Positions 8,086-15,230 of a DNA stretch of 35,970 nucleotides are shown here, one piece after another (the first letter of the stretch is position 1; every line of letters begins with the position of its first letter). A program made the position numbers and the translations under genes. Location of the stretch: assembly GCA_000437255.1 (NCBI GenBank), contig FR899083.1, positions 91,733-127,702 on the forward strand, in the 5' to 3' direction. The DNA is from Ruminococcus sp. CAG:403 (GTDB lineage: Bacteria > Bacillota > Clostridia > Oscillospirales > Ruminococcaceae). The notes under the pieces are model-generated. The model was not told the DNA's origin. It saw nothing but the letters and a program-made list of their open reading frames with translations, and did no database searches.

Positions 8086-9338
8086 AAAGAGGCCTCTTCT
8101 TTTATTTTTTTCACAGCCGCTTCCGCTGCACAATAACTAGATGCCCACGCCCAATTCAAATTATAACCACCGCATACTCCATATACATCCAAAGCTTCTC
8201 CTACAATCCAAAGATTTGGTAGAAATTTGGATTCCAAAGTATCGGTAACTTCATATCCTGGAACTCCTCCAGCAGATACTTGTGCTTGATTCCAAGGTGC
8301 AATTCCTGTAATTGGAAATCTCCAATCTTTGATTTGCTTTGCTAATGTTTGGATATCTTGTTGCGTGCAATGATAGATGAAGTCTGTTAATTTATGCGGA
8401 ATTCGACTCTGCCGAATCAATTGAACAGCAAGACGCTTTTGAAACAACCCTGTCAAAAAATTTTCCAGCGTTTGCTGGGTACGAATGGCATAAACCTCCC
8501 ACAATAGCAATTCTACCTGATCTTGGGAATAATCAGGTAGAAGATCTAACGAAATCCATTGTACAGGTGTGTTCTTTTCTTGACAGAGACCAGATAAATT
8601 AAAGACACAAACGCCAGATAAAGCTTTTTCCGTAAATTGGATTTCTCCAACTTCCCGTTGCAAAGACTTGCCATTTTGATCTATCGCAGATACCTTTGCA
8701 TGTGCACGAATTCCCTTTAACCCATGCAACAAAGTACTATCCGTATAAATTGGTGATAAAGCCGGCGTAAGCGGCAGTATATGATGTCCGACTTGTTCTA
8801 ATAAGCGATAACTGCTACCATCTGTTCCCAAAGTAGGAGCTGCACAACCTCCAGCCGCGTAAATAACAGCAGAGACTTCTATTTTTAATTGATTGCTACA
8901 AAAAAGAATAATTGTTTTATCTTGCACTTCCAATTGCAACACTTTTGTTTCCAATAGCGTTGTGATCGCAAGCGATTGAGCAGAAAGTCGAAGTGCATCT
9001 AAAATGGCAGAAGCATGATTGCTGTACGGATATAAACGACCAAATTCTTCTCTACAGAGTACACCTAACTCGTGAAAATATGCACTTGCACCAGGATATC
9101 CCATCAAAATTTCAGACAAATTTTGAATGGAACTGTGATAATGCGAAACCGTTATATCTAGGTTTCCAAAGTTGCATCTTCCATTTCCAGAAGCCAGAAT
9201 TTTTTTCCCAACTCTTGAATTTTGTTCAATAATAACCACAGTATCGTGAGAAGAAAGTCGTTTTTTTGCTTCGATTGCTGCAACCAAGCCAGATGCTCCG
9301 CCTCCAATTACAGCAATCGTTGCTTGCATATGATTCAT
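8082..9338 (-). CDS. HI0933/BaiN-like NAD(P)/FAD-dependent oxidoreductase (COG2081)
   Basis: About 418 residues. IAVIGGGASGLVAA near the N-terminus binds FAD, followed by SRVGKKILASGNGRCNF, a hallmark of the HI0933-like family. The C-terminal GYNLNWAWASSYCAAEAA closes the FAD site. BaiN in Clostridium has been linked to bile-acid reduction, but most members have no known substrate and I make no such claim here. AGGAG lies three bases before the ATG at 9347, which is too close, and 12 bases before the ATG at 9338, so the latter is used; the start remains uncertain by a few codons. It follows the UPF0210 gene by about 15 bases and overlaps the next oxidoreductase. Confidence 0.9.
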   Translation of the reverse strand: MNHMQATIAVIGGGASGLVAAIEAKKRLSSHDTVVIIEQNSRVGKKILASGNGRCNFGNLDITVSHYHSSIQNLSEILMGYPGASAYFHELGVLCREEFGRLYPYSNHASAILDALRLSAQSLAITTLLETKVLQLEVQDKTIILFCSNQLKIEVSAVIYAAGGCAAPTLGTDGSSYRLLEQVGHHILPLTPALSPIYTDSTLLHGLKGIRAHAKVSAIDQNGKSLQREVGEIQFTEKALSGVCVFNLSGLCQEKNTPVQWISLDLLPDYSQDQVELLLWEVYAIRTQQTLENFLTGLFQKRLAVQLIRQSRIPHKLTDFIYHCTQQDIQTLAKQIKDWRFPITGIAPWNQAQVSAGGVPGYEVTDTLESKFLPNLWIVGEALDVYGVCGGYNLNWAWASSYCAAEAAVKKIKEEASL

Positions 9339-9353
9339 AAGATGCATATACTC

Positions 9354-10724
9354 CTAGTTTTTAATGCTGTGCATTGGAGCAGGAATTCTTCCACCGCGAT
9401 TGATAAAACGAGCACTTGATTTTTTGCTAACTGGCATAATAGGAGCGCTTCCAAACAATCCGCCAAATTCCAGCATATCGCCTTCCTTCATGCCAACTGC
9501 TGGAATGAGACGAACCGCTGTTGTTTTATTATTCACCATACCAATTGCCATTTCGTCAGCAATAATTGCAGAAATTGTGGTGGCTTCTACATCGCCAGGA
9601 ATTGCAATCATGTCCAGACCAACTGAGCAAACAGCTGTCATTGCTTCTAATTTTGTTAAGGTCAATGTTCCATCAACAGCAGCATCAATCATACCAGCAT
9701 CTTCTGAAACTGGAATAAAGGCACCTGACAAACCACCTACATTAGAAGAAGCCATTACGCCGCCCTTCTTTACTGCATCATTCAGCAATGCCAACGCAGC
9801 GGTAGTTCCATGTGTTCCACAAACTTCCAGACCCATTGCTTCCAAAATATGTGCCACACTATCACCGACTGCCGGGGTAGGTGCCAAGGACAAGTCCACA
9901 ATTCCAAATGGAACATTTAACATTTTAGAGGCACGTGAACCAACCAATTGTCCCATTCTAGTAATCTTAAACGCAGTCTTTTTGATAATATCTGCCAGTT
10001 CATTAATAGAAGCATCTGGATATTTGGAAATTGTAGAACGAACAACACCAGGACCAGAAACACCAACATTGATTACGCAATCTGGTTCTCCTACACCATG
10101 AAATGCTCCAGCCATAAACGGATTATCTTCTGGTGCATTACAAAATACAACCAACTTAGAAGGTCCTACACACTGACGATCTGCGGTCAATTGAGCAGAT
10201 TCTAAGATTACTTCTCCCATAATTTTTACAGCATCCATATTAATACCAGTGCGAGTAGAACCAACATTAACAGAAGAACATAAACGTGTAGTTTCAGAAA
10301 GTGCTTCTGGGATGGAATGAATTAGGGAAAGATCTCCGGCACTAAATCCTTTTTGTACCAATGCAGAATATCCACCGACAAAATTAACGCCACATGTTTC
10401 CGCTGCTCTTTGCAAAGCCTTTGCAAATTTTACAGGATTGTCATTGGGGCATGCAGCAGCCAGCATCGCAATTGGTGTAACCGCAATTCTCTTATTGATA
10501 ATTGGGATACCATATTCCTTCTCAATTTTTTCGCCTGTAGAAACAAGATGCTCTGCCTTTGTTGTAATCTTGTCATATACTTTTTGACAAGCTGCATCGA
10601 TATTCGGATCAATACAATCCAACAAAGAAATGCCCATTGTTGTGGTACGAATATCCAGACATTCGTCCTGAATCATACGAATGGTTTCCAGAATATCACT
10701 GCTGTTAAACATAGTATTACTCAT
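9354..10724 (-). CDS. UPF0210 / PFL family protein (DUF711)
   Basis: A 456-residue protein of the UPF0210 family, whose biochemical role is not established. Recognised by DECLDIRTTTMGISLLDC near the N-terminus, INVGVSGPGVV in the middle, and FGGLFGSAPIMPVS near the C-terminus. Its fold is related to pyruvate-formate-lyase-like barrels, but I do not see a glycyl-radical motif. It lies directly downstream of an ACT-domain protein of the UPF0237 family, the same pairing as SP_0238/SP_0239 in Streptococcus pneumoniae. This suggests a two-protein unit with small-molecule (possibly amino-acid) control. GGAGG lies 13 bases before the ATG. Confidence 0.92.
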   Translation of the reverse strand: MSNTMFNSSDILETIRMIQDECLDIRTTTMGISLLDCIDPNIDAACQKVYDKITTKAEHLVSTGEKIEKEYGIPIINKRIAVTPIAMLAAACPNDNPVKFAKALQRAAETCGVNFVGGYSALVQKGFSAGDLSLIHSIPEALSETTRLCSSVNVGSTRTGINMDAVKIMGEVILESAQLTADRQCVGPSKLVVFCNAPEDNPFMAGAFHGVGEPDCVINVGVSGPGVVRSTISKYPDASINELADIIKKTAFKITRMGQLVGSRASKMLNVPFGIVDLSLAPTPAVGDSVAHILEAMGLEVCGTHGTTAALALLNDAVKKGGVMASSNVGGLSGAFIPVSEDAGMIDAAVDGTLTLTKLEAMTAVCSVGLDMIAIPGDVEATTISAIIADEMAIGMVNNKTTAVRLIPAVGMKEGDMLEFGGLFGSAPIMPVSKKSSARFINRGGRIPAPMHSIKN

Positions 10725-10760
10725 AATATTTGATAATCCTCCAACAAACTACTTCAGTCA

Positions 10761-11030
10761 TTAAATACGATGCATGGATTTAAAGATATCTTCATGCATC
10801 GTATGAATAGATAAACCAAGTTCTTTTCCCAATTCTGCCAGACGATCGCTTAAAGCAGAGAAATCCGCATTGATGGTAGAAATGTCCACCATCATAATCA
10901 TAGCAAACATGTTCTGCAATACGCTCTGTGTTACTTCAATAACATTCGCATGATATTCTGCACAAATTCCGCTTACCTTATGTAAAATTCCAACATTATC
11001 CTCACCGATTACTGTAATAACTGCTTTCAT
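10761..11030 (-). CDS. ACT domain protein, UPF0237 family
   Basis: An 89-residue stand-alone ACT domain. It opens with MKAVITVIGEDNVGILHKVSG, the usual beta-alpha entry of ligand-binding ACT folds, and has the GcvR-like family layout. ACT dimers commonly sense amino acids; the ligand here is unknown. GGAGG lies 10 bases before the ATG. It precedes the UPF0210 gene by 36 bases and sits just after the dapL terminator. A TATAAT-like element on the minus strand at 11058-11063 could be its -10, though no good -35 is visible. The last codons form a 12-base inverted repeat (10765-10804). Confidence 0.9.
   Translation of the reverse strand: MKAVITVIGEDNVGILHKVSGICAEYHANVIEVTQSVLQNMFAMIMMVDISTINADFSALSDRLAELGKELGLSIHTMHEDIFKSMHRI
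10765..10804. repeat. 12-bp inverted repeat spanning the 3' end of the ACT-domain gene
   Basis: Arms 10765-10776 and 10793-10804 are perfect reverse complements around a 16-base loop that itself holds a short palindrome. No U tract follows on the minus strand, so it is not a standard terminator. It could be an RNA processing or stability hairpin between the ACT and UPF0210 cistrons, or chance from the repeated Met-His codons. Confidence 0.5.
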
Positions 11031-11061
11031 AAAAGAAAAGCCTCCTTCAAAAGATTGATTA

Positions 11062-11096
11062 TAAAAATAAAAAGGGCGACGGAAATAACGCCGCCC
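11062..11096 (-). terminator. Terminator after dapL
   Basis: A GC-rich stem (11074-11081 with 11089-11096, one A-C mismatch) in an otherwise AT-rich gap. Read on the minus strand it is followed by TTTTTATTTTTAT. It separates dapF-dapL from the ACT/UPF0210 genes. Confidence 0.85.
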
Positions 11097-11104
11097 AACT
11101 TCAT

Positions 11105-12310
11105 TTATTTTTTCAGTAGATTTTTCAAACGTTCCATTGCCTCAATGGTATTGTCTCGATCTCCAAATGCTGTCAATCGGAACCAACCAGCTCCATTTTT
11201 GCCAAATCCCTCACCAGGTGTACCAACAACTGCAATTTCTTTTAAGATGTAATCAAAGAATTCCCAGCTTCCCATGTTGTTCGGACACTTCAACCAAATA
11301 TAAGGAGAATTAATTCCACCGGTATATTGAATACCCAGCTCGTCCATAGTCGCTGCAATGATTCTTGCATTTTCCTGGTAATAGGAAATATTTTTATGAA
11401 TCTGCCTCATGCCTTCTTCTGTAAAGACTGCTGCTGCTGCACACTGTACAGGATAAGAAACGCCATTGAACTTGCTTCCCTGTCTTCTGCCCCACAATTG
11501 TGCAATGCTTACCTCTGTTCCATCAGATGCTGTCACCTTTAAGTCATCACAAATAACTGTATAACCACAACGCATTCCGGTAAAGCCAGCTGTTTTAGAA
11601 AGAGAACACATTTCAATTGCACAAGATTTTGCACCTTCTATTTCAAAAATGCTGTGCGGGATATTTTCCTCTGTGATAAATGCCTCATAAGCTGCATCAT
11701 AAATGATAATAGCTTGATTGGCTTTAGCATATGCAACCCACTCCGCAAGCTGTTCCTTTGTATAAACAGAGCCCGTAGGATTATTTGGAGAACACAAATA
11801 GATGATATCTGCATGTACAGATGGATCTGGCATCGCTGCAAATCCGTTCTCCTCATTGGAATTGGCATAAAGAATGGTTCTTCCATTCATTTTGTTGGAA
11901 TCTACGTAAACAGGATATGCAGGATCTGTGACCAGAATAACATTATCATCTCCAAAAATATCGACAATGTTTCCACAGTCTGACTTTGCACCATCGTTTA
12001 CTCGAATTTCATTCAATTTCAAAGAAACGCCATAGGATGCATAATAGTCTGCAATCGCTTGTTTCAAGAAATCATATCCTGTTCCGCTATCTTCATAGCC
12101 CTTAAACGTTTCCTTCACGCCCATTTCCTCTGCGCCTTTTTTCATAGCTTCCACGCAAACAGGCGCAATTGGAAGGGTTACATCACCAATACCCATCCGA
12201 ATCAACTTTACATCCGGATTCTCTGCAAGAAAAGCATTTACTTTCTTGGCAATATTGATAAACAAATAATTTTTTTCCAGCTTCAAAAAGTTTTCATTAA
12301 TAGACGGCAT
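11105..12310 (-). CDS. dapL: LL-diaminopimelate aminotransferase
   Basis: PLP enzyme converting tetrahydrodipicolinate plus glutamate directly to LL-diaminopimelate, bypassing the acylated intermediates of lysine synthesis. The 401-residue product shows LIRMGIGDVTLPI near residue 36, SPNNPTGSVYT (about 174-184) and SLSKTAGFTGMRCGY, where Lys239 carries the PLP. The closely matching N-terminus and motifs favour DapL over general aspartate aminotransferases, as does the adjoining dapF. AAAGGAG is three bases from the ATG at 12316 but nine from the ATG at 12310, so the latter is the start. It is followed by a terminator, closing a two-gene operon. Confidence 0.95.
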   Translation of the reverse strand: MPSINENFLKLEKNYLFINIAKKVNAFLAENPDVKLIRMGIGDVTLPIAPVCVEAMKKGAEEMGVKETFKGYEDSGTGYDFLKQAIADYYASYGVSLKLNEIRVNDGAKSDCGNIVDIFGDDNVILVTDPAYPVYVDSNKMNGRTILYANSNEENGFAAMPDPSVHADIIYLCSPNNPTGSVYTKEQLAEWVAYAKANQAIIIYDAAYEAFITEENIPHSIFEIEGAKSCAIEMCSLSKTAGFTGMRCGYTVICDDLKVTASDGTEVSIAQLWGRRQGSKFNGVSYPVQCAAAAVFTEEGMRQIHKNISYYQENARIIAATMDELGIQYTGGINSPYIWLKCPNNMGSWEFFDYILKEIAVVGTPGEGFGKNGAGWFRLTAFGDRDNTIEAMERLKNLLKK

Positions 12311-12355
12311 TATCATGCACTCCTTTTGGTTTTATCATTGAAACATAGAAAGTCC

Positions 12356-13204
12356 CTATAAATTTGGAACCTCCATTTTTCCTTCGAATACATAAGTAGC
12401 AGGACCAATCATTGTCACAGTATCATCATTATGATAGATGATCTCTAAATCCCCACCACGCAAATGTACCAGAATACGTTCTTCCCGCTTACAGTAACCA
12501 TTCAAAACAGCAGCAACAACAGATGCACAAGTTCCTGTTCCACAAGCAAAAGTTTCTCCGCTTCCACGTTCCCAAACACGCATTTGCAATGTATGATCAT
12601 CAATAACACGAACAAATTCCGTGTTTACACGATTTGGAAATAATGGATGATGTTCAAAAAGCGGGCCAATTTTCTCCAAATCCAAATGATCAATTTCCGG
12701 AAGGAACACTACAGCGTGTGGATTCCCCATCGATACTCCCGTTACTTGATAGGTTTTTCCATCCACCTCCACAGGTTGTGCAATAAATTGTTCCAAATCA
12801 GAAAGCATTGGAATATCAGCAGGCTTCAGAATTGCTTTACCCATATCCACCTTGACAGATTCCACTTTATTATCCTTAACATATAAAGTTAGATATTTAA
12901 TGCCGGAATTGGTTTCCAACGTGATCTCTGTCTGATCCGTCATTCCCATATCATATACATATTTTCCAATGCAACGTGTCGCATTTCCACACATCATCGC
13001 CTCCGAACCGTCTGCATTAAAAATACGCATCCGAAAATCTGCCACTTTTGATGGAAGAATCAGAACCAATCCATCTGATCCCACTCCAAATCGAACATCA
13101 CTCATGAAAACAGCAAGTTTTTCAGGATCTGTTACAGTTTCTTGAAAGCAATTGATATAAATATAATTATTGCCAATTCCATGCATTTTCGAAAAAGTAA
13201 GCAT
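12356..13204 (-). CDS. dapF: Diaminopimelate epimerase
   Basis: PLP-independent racemase turning LL- into meso-diaminopimelate for lysine and peptidoglycan. It is 282 residues long. Both catalytic cysteines are present: Cys72 in MCGNATRCIG and Cys221 in FACGTGTCAS. MLTFSKMHGIGNNYI is the expected N-terminus. An in-frame extension to 13267 overlaps the promoter and lacks a ribosome binding site; GGAGG lies nine bases before ATG 13204. It is the first gene of the dapF-dapL operon, and the two enzymes act consecutively. Confidence 0.96.
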   Translation of the reverse strand: MLTFSKMHGIGNNYIYINCFQETVTDPEKLAVFMSDVRFGVGSDGLVLILPSKVADFRMRIFNADGSEAMMCGNATRCIGKYVYDMGMTDQTEITLETNSGIKYLTLYVKDNKVESVKVDMGKAILKPADIPMLSDLEQFIAQPVEVDGKTYQVTGVSMGNPHAVVFLPEIDHLDLEKIGPLFEHHPLFPNRVNTEFVRVIDDHTLQMRVWERGSGETFACGTGTCASVVAAVLNGYCKREERILVHLRGGDLEIIYHNDDTVTMIGPATYVFEGKMEVPNL

Positions 13205-13238
13205 AATAATTCCTCCTATCCAATTTACATCTAGTTCT

Positions 13239-13267
13239 ATTATACAAAAAGATAACGGAAAAATCAA
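13239..13267 (-). promoter_or_regulatory. Sigma-A-type promoter of dapF-dapL
   Basis: On the minus strand TTGATT (13262-13267) is followed after 17 bases by TATAAT (13239-13244). Transcription would start about 30 bases upstream of the dapF start codon. It points away from the gatC promoter about 70 bases to the right. Confidence 0.75.
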
Positions 13268-13334
13268 GTTGTATCAAAAAAAATTTATATCTTTCTTTGA
13301 AATCCTTGAATTTTTATGCATTTATGGAAACTGC

Positions 13335-13363
13335 TTGCAAAATAATCAATTATATGTTATAAT
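13335..13363 (+). promoter_or_regulatory. Extended -10 promoter of the gatCAB-aspS operon
   Basis: TTGCAA (13335-13340), a 17-base spacer and TATAAT (13358-13363) preceded by TG at 13355-13356. The predicted start near 13370 falls on the upstream ATG at 13369. That ATG therefore cannot be used for gatC, which supports the TTG start at 13426. Confidence 0.8.
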
Positions 13364-13425
13364 GAATTTTGAATGATTCTGGAGAGCTACATAGCATTCC
13401 AGCAAAAGGAAATGAGGTAGTAAAA

Positions 13426-13704
13426 TTGGATTTGGAAATGGTTGCCTACTTGGCGGAACTGGGGAAATTACATTTTTCTCAAGATGAATTGCAAAAAATG
13501 GCAGATGAAATGACCAATATCATTGAAGTAATGGATACGGTCAAAGAAATCGATGTAACATATGATGCTCTTGCAGATAACAAAAATATCTATTTAAATG
13601 ATTTGCGTGAAGACATCAAAGCAGACAGCTTCCCCACTGAAAAGATTTTACAAAATGCAGTGCATGATGAAAACTGCTTTGTAGTTCCAAAGGTAGTCGA
13701 ATAA
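13426..13704 (+). CDS. gatC: Asp-tRNA(Asn)/Glu-tRNA(Gln) amidotransferase subunit C
   Basis: A 92-residue subunit that wraps around GatA and stabilises the GatCAB amidotransferase. Family features are an N-terminal helix (VAYLAELGKLHFSQDEL), then NIIEVMDTV and LREDIKADS, and the C-terminal FVVPKVVE. I choose TTG 13426: GAGG ends eight bases upstream, and the 19 preceding in-frame codons begin at the predicted transcription start. ATG 13438 is a weaker alternative. It is the first gene of the operon. Confidence 0.9.
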   Translation: MDLEMVAYLAELGKLHFSQDELQKMADEMTNIIEVMDTVKEIDVTYDALADNKNIYLNDLREDIKADSFPTEKILQNAVHDENCFVVPKVVE

Positions 13705-13718
13705 TAGAAAGGAGTTTG

Positions 13719-13752
13719 TTCGCGCCATAATCGCTTTTTTGCGAATCGCGAA
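13719..13752 (+). promoter_or_regulatory. Intercistronic hairpin masking the gatA ribosome binding region
   Basis: Between gatC and gatA, 13719-13724 pairs with 13747-13752 (six pairs) and 13731-13734 with 13741-13744 (four pairs) around a T6 loop. An AAAGGAG lies upstream of it at about 13708-13714. The right arm runs into the AAGGAA that serves gatA. This could tune gatA translation relative to gatC; it is inferred from sequence only. Confidence 0.45.
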
Positions 13753-13764
13753 GGAAAGAAAACT

Positions 13765-15213
13765 ATGGAATTAAGAACAACAATTCAAACGCTTCGCAAC
13801 ATGCTGGATAGCAAGCAAATCTCAGCTGTTGAGTTAACGAATTCTTACCTGGATCGAATCCATCAAATAGATGCTAAATTGGAAAGCTACATCACCGTTA
13901 CAAGAGAACGTGCTTTACAAGATGCAGAAGCCGCTCAAAAAATAATTGACGCTGGGAAAGCTACGCCATTATGTGGAATTCCTCTTGCTATTAAAGATAA
14001 TATCTGTACCAATGATATTCGTACAACATGTGCTTCCAAGATGTTGGAACATTTTGTACCGCCATATAATGCAACTGTAATGGAAAAACTGGCTGCACAA
14101 AATATGGTTCTACTTGGAAAAACTAGTATGGATGAGTTTGCAATGGGCGGTTCCACACAGACATCCGCATTTGCAAAAACAAAAAATCCATATGACCTAA
14201 CTTGCGTTCCAGGTGGATCTTCCGGCGGTTCTGCTGCTTGTGTATCTGCTTCTTTGGCACCAGCAGCACTTGGATCTGATACCGGCGGTTCTATTCGCCA
14301 ACCAGCTGCATTTTGTGGTGTAACAGGATTGAAGCCAACTTATGGAAGAGTTTCTCGATATGGTTTAGTGGCATTTGCTTCTTCTTTGGATCAAATTGGA
14401 CCGATTGCAAATACTGCATATGATTGTGGAACAATTTTAAATGTCATTGCCGGTTACGATCCACATGATGGAACTGTTTCAAAACGACCAGTTGCGGATT
14501 ACACATCTAAGATCGGGCAGTCCATCAAGGGATTGAAAATTGCAATCCCAAAGGAATTCTTTGCAGATGGCATTGACGAAGAAGTACGCAATGCGGTTAT
14601 GCAGGCTGCAAAGCAATATGAAGCAATGGGCGCAGAATTGGTATCTTGCAGTATGCCTAGCTTAAAATATGCAGTTGCTGCTTATTATTTAATTTCTTCT
14701 GCAGAAGCATCCTCCAATCTTTCTAGATACGATGGCATTAAATATGGACACAGAAGCAATATCGGAGAAAACTTCAATGAATTGATCTGCAATTCAAGAA
14801 GTGAGGGATTTGGTGAAGAAGTAAAGCGAAGAATTATGCTGGGCAACTATGCACTTTCCAGTGGTTACTATGATGCATACTATGGAAAAGCATTGGCATT
14901 AAAGCAAAAAATCACAGCAGATTATGCAGAGATTTTCAAAACTTGCGATGTAATCTTAACACCAACAACACCAACTGTTGCTTATCATGTACAGGAAAAT
15001 ATCTCAGATCCTGTCAAAATGTATCAAGCTGATATTTGTACAGTTACTGTTAATATTGCGTCTCTTCCAGCAATTTCTACACCTTGTGGTTACAGCAAAA
15101 ATGGTATGCCAATTGGAATGTCCATTGTTGGTAAACAATTTGATGAGGCAACCATTCTTCAAGTGGCTGATGCATTTGAGAAGCAGTTCTCAACCATTGC
15201 ACCAAGTCTTTAA
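13765..15213 (+). CDS. gatA: Asp-tRNA(Asn)/Glu-tRNA(Gln) amidotransferase subunit A
   Basis: Amidase subunit that hydrolyses glutamine and sends ammonia through the tunnel to GatB. It is 482 residues long, as usual. The amidase-signature triad is visible: Lys77 (IPLAIKDN), cis-Ser152 (VPGGSSGGSAA) and nucleophile Ser176 (SDTGGSIRQPA). The substrate-glutamine region SSAEASSNLSRYDG and the C-terminal PAISTPCGYSKNGMPIG are also conserved. The start ATG follows AAGGAAAG. The gap to gatC is 60 bases and holds a hairpin; the gap to the gatB fusion is 17 bases. Confidence 0.97.
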   Translation: MELRTTIQTLRNMLDSKQISAVELTNSYLDRIHQIDAKLESYITVTRERALQDAEAAQKIIDAGKATPLCGIPLAIKDNICTNDIRTTCASKMLEHFVPPYNATVMEKLAAQNMVLLGKTSMDEFAMGGSTQTSAFAKTKNPYDLTCVPGGSSGGSAACVSASLAPAALGSDTGGSIRQPAAFCGVTGLKPTYGRVSRYGLVAFASSLDQIGPIANTAYDCGTILNVIAGYDPHDGTVSKRPVADYTSKIGQSIKGLKIAIPKEFFADGIDEEVRNAVMQAAKQYEAMGAELVSCSMPSLKYAVAAYYLISSAEASSNLSRYDGIKYGHRSNIGENFNELICNSRSEGFGEEVKRRIMLGNYALSSGYYDAYYGKALALKQKITADYAEIFKTCDVILTPTTPTVAYHVQENISDPVKMYQADICTVTVNIASLPAISTPCGYSKNGMPIGMSIVGKQFDEATILQVADAFEKQFSTIAPSL

Positions 15214-15230
15214 GAGGAGGATCTTAAAAA

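Noticed and set aside
9364..10101. A 245-codon open frame antisense to the UPF0210 gene
   Set aside because: Shadow of the conserved minus-strand gene; low-complexity Ser/Ala/Ile/Pro-rich product and no ribosome binding site.
13364..13425. T-box or other riboswitch before gatC
   Set aside because: The predicted leader is only about 55 bases, too short for a T-box, and no specifier or antiterminator pairing is seen.
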